This document shows positions 9,284 to 20,760 of a stretch of 64,000 nucleotides of DNA, piece by piece. A program made the position numbers and the translations under genes. The stretch lies in the NCBI GenBank assembly GCA_019009955.1, contig CM032228.1:104243501-104307500 (forward strand). The letters are read 5' to 3'. The notes under the pieces are model-generated. The model saw only the letters and a list, made by a program, of their open reading frames with translations. It was not told where the DNA came from and did no database searches. Origin of the DNA: Riptortus pedestris. Taxonomy: Eukaryota > Arthropoda > Insecta > Hemiptera > Alydidae. Position 1 is the stretch's first letter. The number at the start of each line of letters is the position of its first letter.

Positions 9284-11358
9284 TAGCTAAGGTACCCGGC
9301 TTCGCTCGGGAAATCATTTGAGGCTGAATGATAATAGTATTTTTTTTTTTTTTTGAGCAAGGCTTCAATGTTTACTACACTTCCCGTCTGGGCGCATTGT
9401 TTTCCCGTGAGGGTCAGGCAGGCGACGTATAGATGAGAAATATTAATTTTGAAGAATAAATAAAAATGTGTTCCTAATCTATCCCTCTCCACTTTTCCAA
9501 CTCACCTTTTTGAATACTTCAAACCATAATCGTGGATAGCATTTATTACAATTAAATATCCTCTATAATAAAACTTATTTCCTGTCAAAAACCAATCCGA
9601 GCACATATAGTTTAAACATAGTTTTGTACATTAGATTATATTCGTAATAGTAGAGCTCAGTGGAAATCATTTCCAGTAATGCCAGCATTTCACAGGAAAT
9701 AAATTAACTCAATTAACTGTTTAGGCTCCGACCTCCTTCCGCTCCAGCATCTCCATAGTTTTCCTTAAAATATTGATTCAAAGTATTATTTTATTATTCA
9801 TTTGAGGCTGAATGGTGATGGTATATTTTTGGCAAGGCTTTACTTTGCACAACATTTTGACATTTACCCGTTCCAGTATTTAGGGTTAATACCCGTTGTT
9901 GGCATTTTTTAATAATAAAATTATTTTTTTATGTAAGACTTCACTGTCCTGCATATTGTCATATTTCCCGTCTCCTGTGCATTATGCATAGATTTGAATT
10001 AATAAGGAGAAAATATTGACATACATTTGAATTAATTTTTTCAGGAGAGGTACCTGGTAGTTCATATTGAAATGAAGTGTTGAGCAAATTTCTATAAATA
10101 ACATAATAAACAACTTTTGTTATGTGCATATTTGCCGAAACCCCAATAGGAAATCATTATTATTAATTTCAGGCCTCCCTTATAACCCCCACTCCTGCCC
10201 GTCCCTAGAAATGTTAGTATGACTTATTATAAGGAAGGCGTTAGTGCTAATACACATACTGAGTGTTTTATTTAGTTCGGTTGAGTCTTTTGTGCCAAAT
10301 AAAATTGTTGTCTCCCGCTATAATTTTCAGCATATAACGCCTTTATACTTCGGTATACGATGATAGTGTATATAAAAAAGTTTCTCTAAATAACAAAATA
10401 AACAACTTTTGTTATGTGCATATTTGCCGAAAATGCAATAGGAAACGAAATATCACTATTATTAATTTCAGGCCTTCCTTATAACCCCCACTCCAGCCCG
10501 TCCCATGAAATGTTAGTATAGCTTATTATAATGAAGGCGTTAGTACTAATTCAGATACCGAGTTTGGTTTAATTCGGTTGAGTCTTTTGTGCCAAATAAA
10601 ATTGTGGACTCCCGCTATAGTTTTTAGCGTATAACTCATTTATACTTCCGTATACGGCAAAAGTGCATATAACAAAAGTTTCTCTAAATAGCAAAATAAA
10701 GAACTTTGATTAAGTGCATATTTGCCGAAAATGCAATAGGAAACGAAATATCACTATTATCAATTTCAGGCCTCCCTTATAACCCCCACTCCTGCACGTC
10801 CCTAGAAATGTTAGTATAGCTTATTATAAGGAAAGCGTCAGTGCTAATTCACATACCGAGTTTGGTTTAGTTCGGTTGAGTCTTTTGTCCCAAATAAAAT
10901 TGTGGACTCCCGCTATAGGTTTTAGCGTATATCTCATTTATAGTTTGGTATACGATAAAAGAGTATATAACAAAAGTTACTCTAAATAACAAAATAAACA
11001 ACTTTTGTTATGTTCATATTTGCCGAAAACCCAATAGGAAACGAAATATCGCTATTTTTAATTTCAGGTCTCCCTTATAACCCCCACTCCTGTTCGTCTC
11101 AGAGAATATTAGTATAGCCTAAAGTCTAAGTTGGGCTAGTAGTAATATACATACCAAGTTTCATAAAATTCGGTTCAGCCGTTTATGCGTGAAAAGGTAA
11201 CAAACAAACAAATAAACCAACAAACAAACAAATAAACCAACAAACAAACATACACGAAAGGAACAAAATGCAGTTATGGTGTCTATGACATGTGAAACGA
11301 AAAGTTATCTGGAAATTTCGCGAAAAAAATCAATGTAGGTTACAATTTTATATATATA
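9283..11358 (-). mobile_element. Helitron H5, long subfamily
   Basis: CTAG at 9283-9286 and a CCCGAGCGAAGCCGGGTACC hairpin mark the 3' end on the minus strand. It carries an extra 3' module of about 500 bp (9300-9795), shared with the copies ending at 17204, 18361 and 38051. Four 298-bp monomers follow (marker ending near 10196, 10495, 10793 and 11091). Its 5' end meets the next element at the junction CTAGTATATATATAAAATTG (minus strand). Length and content nearly mirror H10 at 15140-17204, and both encode the same meaningless 69-codon frame, so the two are recent copies. Confidence 0.85.
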
Positions 11359-12473
11359 CTAGCTCAGATACCCGGCTTCGCCCGGGAATTCATTTGAGGC
11401 TGAATGGTGATGGTATTTTTTAGCAGGCTTTACATTGCACAATATTTTGACATTTACCCGTCCCAGTGTTTAGGATTGATAACCGTCGTTGCCGTGGATT
11501 TGCTAATAATAGAATATTTGTTCGATAAGGCTTCACTGTCTTCGATATTTTTATATTTCCCGTCGCTTATACATGTAAATATGGGTGAATTTTTATTTCA
11601 GGCCTCCCTTATAACCCCCCTCCCGTTCGAACCTAAAAATTTTAATATAACTTATAATCATTGAAGAATTAATGCTAATTGACATACCGAGCTTAGTTAA
11701 GTTCGGTTCAGCCGTTAGTGCCCAATAAAATTGTTGGCTCCAGCTAAAGTTTTAACGTATAACTCATTAATACTTAGGTATACGACAAAAGGGTATATAA
11801 CAAAAGTTACTCCAAATAACAAAATAAACAACTTTTGTTATGTTTATATTTGCGGAAAAACCAATAGGAAACGAAATATCGCTATTTTTAATTTCAGGCT
11901 TCCCTTATAACCCCCACTCCTGCCCGTCCATAGAAATGTTGGTACGGCTTATTATAATGAAGGCGTCACTGCTAATACACATACCGAGTTTTAATTAGTT
12001 CGGTTAAGTCTTTTTTGGCAAATAATATTGTTGACTCCCTCTATAATTTTTAGCGTATAACGCATTTAAACTTCGGTATACGACAAAAGTGTATATAACA
12101 AAAGTTACTCTAAATAACAAAATAAACAACTTTTGTTATGTGCATATTTGCCGAAAAACCAATAGAAAACGAAATATCGCTATTTTTAATTTCAGGCTTC
12201 CCTTATAACCCCCACTCCTGTTCGCCTCAGAGAAAATTAATATAGCCTAAAGTCTAAGTTGGGTTAGTAGTAATATACATACCAAGTTTCATAAAATTCG
12301 GTTCAGCCGTTTATGCGTGAAAAGGTAACAAACAACAAACAAACAAACAAACATACACGAAAGAAACAAAATGCAGATATGGTGTCTATGACATGTGAAA
12401 CGAAAAGTTATCGTGAAATTTCGCGAAAAAAATCAATGTACAGACAGAGGTTACAATTTTATATATATATAGA
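11359..12473 (-). mobile_element. Helitron H6 (subfamily 1), complete
   Basis: Minus strand 3' end CCCGGGCGAAGCCGGGTATC then TGAGCTAG (CTAG at 11359-11362); 5' end TCTATATATATATAAAATTG at 12473. It holds three monomers and a (CAAA)n tract. Immediately upstream of its 5' TCT, on the minus strand, is one extra TCTATATA, interpreted below as a footprint. Confidence 0.85.
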
Positions 12474-13307
12474 TATATATAGATAAAATTGTAACCTCTG
12501 TTACTAAACCAAACTCGCTATGTGAATTAATAATAACGATTTCCTTATAATAAGCCATACTAAAATTTCTAGGGACGGGCAGGAGTGGGGGTTATAAGGA
12601 AGGCCTGAAATTAAAAATAGCGATATTTCGTTTCCTATTGCTTTCAGCAAAGAAGCGCATAACAAAAGTTGTTTATTTTGTTATTTAGAGTAACTTTTGT
12701 TATATGCACTTTTGCCGTATACGGAAGCATAAATGAGTTATACGTTATAAACTAAAGCGGGAGTCCACAATTTTATTTGGCACTAAAGACTCAACCGAAC
12801 TAAATAAAACACTCAGTATGTGTATTAGCACTAACGCCTTCCTTATAATAAGCCATACTAACATTTCTAGGGACGGGCAGGAGTGGGGGTTATAAGGGAG
12901 GCCTGAAATTAATAATAATGATTTCCAATTGGGGTTTCGGCAAATATGCACATAACAAAAGTTGTTTATTTTGTTATTTAGAGAAATTTGCTCAACACTT
13001 CTTTTCAATATGAACTACCAGGTACCTTCCCTGAAAAAATTAATTCAAATGTATGTCAATATTTTCTCCTTAATAATTCAAATCTATGCATAATGCACAG
13101 GAGACCGGAAATATGACAATATGCAGGACAGTGAAGTCTTACATAAAAAAATAATTTTATTATTAACAAATGCCAACACGGGTATTAACCATAAACACTC
13201 GAACGGGTAAATGTCAAAATATTGTGCAAAGTAAAGCCTTGCCATAAATATACCATCACTATTCAGCCTCAAATGAATTCCCGAGCGAAGCCGGGTATCT
13301 GAGCTAG
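12474..13307 (+). mobile_element. Helitron H7, internally deleted
   Basis: The 5' end is cut to ATAAAATTGTAACCTCTG and joins directly to the middle of a monomer (TTACTAAACCAAACTCG). Two monomers and the normal 3' end (CTAG 13304-13307) remain. Confidence 0.75.
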
Positions 13308-13986
13308 TATATATATAAAATTGTAACCTCTGTCTGTACATTGATTTTTTCGCGAAATTTCACGATAACTTTTCGTTTCACATGTCATAGACACCATAAC
13401 TGCATTTTGTTCCTTTCGTGTATGTTTGTTTGTTGGTTTATTTGTTTGTTTGTTGGTTTATTTGTTTGTTTGTTACCTTTTCACGCATAAACGGCTGAAC
13501 CGAATTTTATGAAACTTGGTATGTATATTACTACTAGCCCAACTTAGACTTTAGGCTATACTAATATTCTCTGAGACGAACAGGAGTGGGGGTTATAAGG
13601 GAGGCCTGAAATTAAAAATAGCGATATTTTGTTTCCTATTGGGTTTTCGGCAAATATGAACATAACAAAAGTTGTTTATTTTGTTATTTAGAGTAACTTT
13701 TGTTATATACACTTTTATCGTATACCAAACTATAAATGAGATATACGCTAAAACCTATAGCGGAAGTGAACAATTTTATTTAGGACAAAAGACCCAACCG
13801 AAATAAATAAAACTCGGTACGTGTATTCATTATAACAAGCCATACCAACATTTCTAGGAGCGGGCAAGAGTGGGGGTTATAAGGGAGGTTTGGAATAAAA
13901 AAATAGCAGTATTTCGTTTTCTATTGGGTTTTCTGCAAATACGCACATGACAAAAGTTCTTTATTTTGTTATTTTAAGTAACTTTT
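13308..13986 (+). mobile_element. Helitron H8, 3' end missing
   Basis: Follows H7 without a gap at the junction CTAGTATATATATAAAATTG. It has the 5' domain and two monomers, then stops at a HINE-B end. Its TTTG tract has two GTTGGTTTATTTG interruptions and a GTTCCTTTCG variant found elsewhere in this window only in H5, so these two share a 5' ancestor. Confidence 0.75.
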
Positions 13987-14111
13987 AGCAGATTTCCCTT
14001 AAGGGAAATCAGCTATTGAGGTCGTACTCATGACGCGATTTTCGAAAAATTTCATCAAATGTCCATCGATCCTACCCAGGAGATGACGAAAATGAGGTCC
14101 GTTCAAAATTA
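13987..14111 (-). mobile_element. HINE-B end fragment
   Basis: Contains the terminal palindrome GATTTCCCTTAAGGGAAATC and the block up to CCGTTCAAAATTAT, where the internal TA tract would begin. Helitron H9 starts just inside that TA tract. The rest of this HINE-B copy is not seen on the left. Confidence 0.8.
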
Positions 14112-14123
14112 TATCTATCTATA

Positions 14124-15139
14124 TCTATATATATATATAAAATTGTAACCTCTGTCTGTACATTGATTTTTTTCGCGAAATTTCACGATAACTTTTCGTT
14201 TCACATGTCATAGACACCATAACTGCATTTTGTTTCTTTGGTGTCTGTTTGTTTGTTTGTTTGTTTATTTGTTTGTTTGTTTGTTTGTTACCTTTTCACG
14301 CATAAACGGCTGAACCGAATTTAATGAAACTTGGTATGTGTATTACTACTAACCCAACTTAGACTTTAGGCTATATTAATATCCTCTGAGACGAACAGGA
14401 GTGGGGGTTATAAGGGAAGCCTGAAATTAAAAATAGCGATATTTCGTTTCCTATTGGTTTTTCGGCAATTATGCAAATAACAAAAGTTGTTTATTTTGTT
14501 ATTTAGAGTAACTTTTGATATATACTTTTTTTTCGTATACCGAATTATAAACGAGATATACGCTAAAACCTATAGCGGAAGTGAACAATTTTATTTGGTA
14601 CAAACGACCCAACCGAATTAAATAAAATTCCGTATGTGAATTAACACTAACTCCTTCATGATAATAAGCCATACCAACATTTCTATGGACGGGCAGGAGT
14701 GGGGGTTATAAGGAAAGCCTGAAATTAAAAATAGCGATATTTCGTTTCCTATTGGTTTTTCCGCAAATATAAACATAACAAAAATTGTTTATTTTGTTAT
14801 TTAGAGAAATTTGCTCAACAATTCTTTTCAATATGAACTACCAGGTACACCACCTGGAAAAATTAATTTTAATGTATGTTAATATTTTGTCCTTAATAAT
14901 TCAAATCTATGCACAATGCACAGGAAACGGGAAATATGACAATATGGAGGACAGTGAAGTCTTACATAAAAAATTAATTTTATTATTAACAAATCCACAG
15001 AAACGACGGGTATTAACCCGTATAACACTGGGACGGGTAAATGTCAAAATATTGTGTAAAGTCAAGCCTTGCCAAAAAAAAATATCATCACCATTCAGCC
15101 TCAAATGAATTCCCGGGCGAAGCCGGGTATCTGAGCTAG
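14124..15139 (+). mobile_element. Helitron H9 (subfamily 1), complete
   Basis: 5' TCTATATATATATATAAAAT and 3' CCCGGGCGAAGCCGGGTATC then TGAGCTAG (CTAG 15136-15139). Two monomers, the shortest complete copy. Two extra TCTA units sit directly before its 5' end (14113-14123), matching the two Helitrons stacked behind it. Confidence 0.85.
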
Positions 15140-17204
15140 TATATATATAAAATTGTAACCTCTGTCTGTACATTGATTTTTTTTGCGAAATTTCACGATA
15201 ACTTTTCGTTTCACATGTCATAGACACCATAACTGCATTTTGTTTCTTTCGTGTATGTTTGTTTGTTTGTTTGTTTGTTTGTTTGTTTGTTACCTTTTCA
15301 CGCATAAACGGCTGAACCGAATTTTATGAAACTTGGTATGTATATTACTACTAGCCCAACTTAGACTTTAGGCTATATTAATATCCTCTGAGACGAACAG
15401 GAGTGGGGGTTATAAGGGAAGCCAGAAATTCAAAATAGCGATATTTCGATTCCTATTGGTTTTTCGGCAAATATGAACATAACAAAAGTTGTTTATTGTG
15501 TAATTTAGAGTAACTTTTGTTATATTCACTTTTGCCGTATACGGAAGTATAAATGAGTTATACGCTAAAAACTATAGCGGGAGTCCACAATTTTATTTGG
15601 GACAAAAGACTCAACCGAACTAAACCAAACTCGGTATGTGAATTAGCACTAACGCCTTCCTTATAATAAGCTATACTAACTTTTCTAGGGACGTGCAGGA
15701 GTGGGGGTTATAAGGGAGGCCTGAAATTGATAATAGTGATATTTCGTTTCCTATTGCATTTACGGCAAATATGCACTTAACCAAAGTTGTTTATTTTGCT
15801 ATTTAGAGAAACTTTTGTTATATGCACTTTTGCCGTATACGGAAGTATAAATGAGTTATACGCTAAAAACTATAGCGGGAGTCCACAATTTTATTTGGCA
15901 CCAAAGACTCAACCGAATTAAACCAAACTCGGTATCTGAATTAGTACTAACGCCTTCATTATAAAAGCTATACTAACATTTCTTGGGACGGGCAGGAGTG
16001 GGGGTTATAAGGAAGGCCTGAAATTAAAATAGTGATATTTCGTTTCCTATTGCATTTTCGGTAAATATGCACATGACAAAAGTTGTTTATTTTGTTATTT
16101 AGAGAAACTTTTGTTATATGCACTTTTGCCGTATACGGAAGTATAAATGAGTTATACGCTAAAAACTATAGCGGGAGTCAAGAATTTTACTTGGCACCAA
16201 AGACTCAACCGAATTAAACCAAACTCGGTATCTGAATTATTACTAACGCCTTCATTATAATAAGCTATACTAACATTTCTTGGGACGGGCAGGAGTGGGG
16301 GTTATAAGGAAGGCCTGAAATTAATAATAATGATTTCCTATTGGGGTTTCGGCAAATATGCACATAACAAAAGTTGTTTATTTTATTATTTAGAGAAATT
16401 TGCTCAACTCTTCATTTCAATATGAACTACCAGGTACCTCTCCTGAAAAAATTAATTCAAATGTATGTCAATATTTTCTCCTTATTAATTCAAATCTATG
16501 CATAATGCACAGGAGACGGGAAATATGACAATATGCAGGACAGTGAAGTCTTACATAAAAAAATAATTTTATTATTAACAAATGCCAACAACGGGTATTA
16601 ACCCTAAACACTGGAACGGGTAAATGTCAAAATGTTGTGCAAAGTAAAGCCTTGCCAAAAATATACCATCACCATTCAGCCTCAAATGAATAATAAAATA
16701 ATACTTTGAATCAATATTTTAAGGAAAACTATGGAGATGCTGGAGCGGAAGGAGGTCGGAGCCTAAACAGTTAATTGAGTTAATTTATTTCCTGTGAAAT
16801 GCTGGCATTACTGGAAATGATTTCCACTGAGCTCTACTATTACGAATATAATCTAATGTACAAAACTATGTTTAAACTATATGTGCTCGGATTGGTTTTT
16901 GACAGGAAATAAGTTTCATTATAGAGGATATTTAATTGTAATAAATTCTATCCACGATTATGGTTTGAAGTATTCAAAAATGTGAGTTGGAAAAGTGGAG
17001 AGGGATAGATTAGGAACACATTTTTATTTATTCTTCAAAATTAATATTTCTCATCTATACGTCGCCTGCCTGACCCTCACGGGAAAACAATGCGCCCAGA
17101 CGGGAAGTGTAGTAAACATTGAAGCCTTGCTCAAAAAAAAAAAAAAATACTATTATCATTCAGCCTCAAATGATTTCCCGAGCGAAGCCGGGTACCTTAG
17201 CTAG
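15140..17204 (+). mobile_element. Helitron H10, long subfamily
   Basis: Joins H9 at CTAGTATATATATAAAATTG. Four monomers (marker at 15399, 15697, 15994 and 16291, spacing 297-298 bp), then the long 3' module (16695-17160) and CTAG at 17201-17204. The inverted near-duplicate of H5, but with an uninterrupted TTTG tract. Confidence 0.85.
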
Positions 17205-18309
17205 TATATATATAAAATTGTAACCTCTGTCTGTACATTGATTTTTTTCGCGAAATTTCACGATAACTTTTCGTTTCACACGTCATAGACACCATAACTG
17301 CATTCTGTTTCTTTCGTGTATGTTTGTTTGATTGTTTGTTTGTTTCTTTGTTTGTCTGTTACCTTTTCACGCATAAACGGCTGAACCGAATTTTATGAAA
17401 CTTGGTATGTATATTACTACTAACCCAACTTAGACTTTAGGCTATATTAATTTTCTCTGAGACGAACAGGAGTGGGGGTTATAAGGGAAGCCTGAAATTA
17501 AAAATATCGATATTTCGTTTTCTATTGGTTTTTCGGCAAATATGCAAATAACAAAAGTTGTTTATTTTGTTATTTAGAGTAACTTTTGTTATATACACTT
17601 TTGTCGTATACCGAAGTTTAAATGCGTTATACGCTAAAAATTTTAGCGGGAGTCAACAATATTATTTGCCAAAAAATACTCAACCGAACTAAATAAAACT
17701 TGGTATGTGCATTAGCACTAACGCCTTCATTGTAATAAGCCATACCAACATTTCTAGGGACGGGCAGGAGTGGGGGTTATAAGGGAGGCCTGAAATTAAA
17801 AATAGTGATATTTCGTTTCCTCTTGGTTTTGCCGCAAATATAAACATAACAAAAGTTGTTTATTTTGTTATTTGGAGTAACTTTTGTTATATACACTTTT
17901 GTCGTATACCTAAGTATAAATGAGTTATACGTTAAAACTTTAGCGGGCACGGCTAACGGCTGAACCGAACTTAACAAAACTCGGTATGTCAATTAGCATT
18001 AATTCTTCCATGATTATAAGTTATATTAAAATTTTTAGGTTCGAACGGGAGGGGAGTTATAAGGGAGGCCTGAAATAAAAATTCACCATATTTACATGTA
18101 CAAGAAACGGGAAATATAAAAATATCGAAGACTGTGAAGAATTATCGAACAAAGAATTGCTAATAGCAAATCACCGGCAACGACGGGTATCAATCCTAAA
18201 CACTGGGACGGGTAAATGTCAAAATATTGTGCAATGTAAAGACTGCTAAAAAATACCATCACCATTCAGCCTCAAATGAATTCCCGAGCGAAGCCGGGTA
18301 TCTGAGCTA

Positions 18310-18310
<1 letters not shown>
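17205..18310 (+). mobile_element. Helitron H11 (subfamily 1)
   Basis: Joins H10 at the same 20-nt junction. Three monomers, then the 3' block CCCGAGCGAAGCCGGGTATC and TGAGCTAG (CTAG 18307-18310). Its own TC start is absent at the junction, as expected if H10 landed inside it. Confidence 0.85.

Positions 18311-18360
<50 letters not shown>
18311..18360. repeat. (TA)n tract
   Basis: Pure TA repeat between the 3' ends of H11 and H12. Confidence 0.95.
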
Positions 18361-18361
<1 letters not shown>

Positions 18362-20630
18362 TAGCTAAGGTACCCGGCGATGCCCGGGAAATCATTGTTG
18401 ACTTACTAATGATGGTATTTTGATAGCAAGACTTCAATGTGTACAATTACACTTCCATCCAAGACGTAATGGTTTTCCGAAATAGCAAACCCTGAAGGGT
18501 AACTTCAGGGGATTGATATATAGAAATTTTAGTTTTGAAGAATAAATGAAAATATGTTCCTAATCTATCCCTTTACACTTTTTGACTCACCTTTTTTCAA
18601 TACTCGTAATTCAAACCATAATCATGGGTAGCATTTATTACAATTAAATATCATCTATAATGAACATATTTCCTTTCAAAAGCCAATCCGAGCTCATATA
18701 ATATTAGGCAAAGTTTTTGCACGTAAGATTATATTTGTAATAGTGAATCACACTGGAAACTACTTTCAGTAATGCCAGACGGGAAATTAGTAAACTCAAT
18801 TATCTAGTAAGGCTCCATTCATTTTCCGCTCCCGCATGAGACTTCTCAAAATTCTTCTACTTAAATTATTGATGCAAAACATTATTTTAATAATTTATCT
18901 ACTGGATGGAATTAAATAATAGAGGTACCCTGAAAATATCATATCATATACGCATATTGTTTGAACGCATATTGTTTAAACGCATATTGTTTTTTGTCAT
19001 AATGACATTACCATTAACGTTTAATTATTATGATAGCACATATTTGTTTCAATAACATCAAGGTACATTATACAAATTAAATAATGGAAATGCTCTTATA
19101 GTTTATATTTCTATTGGAAATAAATAACAAAGCTATTTTCTAGGAAAAATAAATAAATGAGGAGGGGGTGACGAAGATTTATACCTCACTAATCCGAATC
19201 ATACTTTGAACTATCATATAAGACGAAAACATAACATCATTTGTCATAGTATTCATTTATTAAAACCCCTTAAATAAGTACTAATATAATTATTGACTCC
19301 CGTTTAGCGTATATCCCGTGTTTACTTCATTTTACGACAAAAGTGAATGCACATATAAGTTACTCTAAATAACAAAGTAAACCACTTTTGTTATGTGCAT
19401 GTTTGCCGAAAAACAAATAGAAAATAGAAAAACCGAGTTTTTCATTTCAGCCTCTCTTATAATCCCCACTCCCCTTTGAACCTAAAATTTTTAATATAGC
19501 ATATAATCATGGAAGAATTAATGCTAATTCACACACCGAGTTTTGCTAAGTTCGGTTCAATCGTTAGTGCCCAACAAAATTGTTGGCTCCCGCTTTAGAT
19601 TTTAGTGTATATCTCGTTTATACTTTTCTATACGACAAAAGTGAATAAAACAAAAGTTACTTTAAATAGAAAAATAAACTACTTTTGTTATGTACATATT
19701 TGCTGAAAAAGCAATAGGAAACGAAATATCGCTATTTTTAATTTCAGGCTTCCCTTATAACCTCCACTCCTGCCCGTCCCTATAAATGTTAGTATGGCTT
19801 ATTATAAGGAAGGCGTTAGTGCTAATACACATACTGAGTCTTTTATTTAGTTCGGTTGAGTCTTTTGTGCCAAATAAAATTGTTGTCTCCCGCTATAATT
19901 TTTAGCGTATAACGCCTTTATACTTCGGTGTACGATGATAGTGTATATAAAAAAAAAGTTTCTCTAAATAGCAAAATAAACAACTTTTGTTATGTGCATA
20001 TTTGCCGAAAATGCAATAGGAAACGAAATATCACTATTATTAATTTCAGGCCTTCCTTATAACAACCACTCCTGCCCGTCCCTAGAAATGTTAGTATAGC
20101 TTATTATAATGAAGGCGTTAGTACTAATTCACATACCGAGTTTGGTTTAATTCGGTTGAGTCTTTAGTGCCAAATAAAATTGTGGACTCCCGCTTTAGTT
20201 TATAGCGTATAACTCATTTATGCTTCCGTATACGGCAAAAGTGCATATAACAAAAGTTACTTTAAATTACAAAATAAACAACTTTTGTTATGTGCATATT
20301 TGCTGAAAAAGCAATAGGAATCGAAATATCGGTATTTTTAATTTCAGGTCTTCCTTATAACCCCCACTCCTGTTCGTCTTAGAGAATATTAATATAGCCT
20401 AAAGTCTAAGTTGGGCTAGTAGTAATATACATACCAAGTTTCATAAAATTCGGTTCAGCCGTTTATGCGTGAAAAGGTAACAAACAAACAAACAAATAAA
20501 CAAACAAACAGACACGAAAGAAACAAAATGTAGTTATGGTGTCTATGACATGTGAAACGAAAAGTTATCGTGAAATTTCGCGAAAAAAATCAATGTACAG
20601 ACAGAGGTTACAATTTTATATATATATAGA
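18361..20630 (-). mobile_element. Helitron H12, long subfamily
   Basis: CTAG at 18361-18364, diverged hairpin, then the long 3' module with more extra sequence (to about 19260) than H5/H10, four monomers, a (CAAA)n tract and 5' end TCTATATATATATAAAATTG at 20630. A single element: no extra TCTA before its 5' end. The 5' end lies in the TA tract of the HINE-B that follows. Confidence 0.8.
18950..18992. repeat. Three-copy 15-bp minisatellite in H12
   Basis: ACGCATATTGTTTGA, ACGCATATTGTTTAA, ACGCATATTGTTTTT in tandem. Confidence 0.85.
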
Positions 20631-20640
20631 TATATATATA

Positions 20641-20760
20641 TAATTTTGAACGGACCTCATTTTCGTCATCTCCTGGGTAGGATCTATGGACATTTGAAGA
20701 AAGTTTTCGAATATTTCAAAATTTGCGTCATGAGTGCGACCTCAATAGCTGATTTCCCTT
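20641..20760 (+). mobile_element. HINE-B end fragment
   Basis: Runs from TTTTGAACGGACCTCATTTT to GATTTCCCTT, that is, to the exact middle of the terminal palindrome, where LINE sequence begins. Confidence 0.75.

Noticed and set aside
9093..9368. Open frames with Tyr-Ile repeats (here and at 18246, 38342, 49473, 60868, 63038)
   Set aside because: They arise from TA microsatellites joined to Helitron or HINE-B ends.
9283..9492. Identical 69-codon frames at 9283-9492 (minus) and 16995-17204 (plus)
   Set aside because: Identity reflects two copies of the same Helitron 3' module; the frame starts and ends in non-conserved or terminal-hairpin sequence and is not kept in the copies at 18361 or 38051.
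9283..17204. A 7.9-kb chromosomal palindrome
   Set aside because: The arms coincide with two separate Helitron insertions (H5, H10) with different 5' ends and unrelated elements between, so independent copies explain the symmetry.
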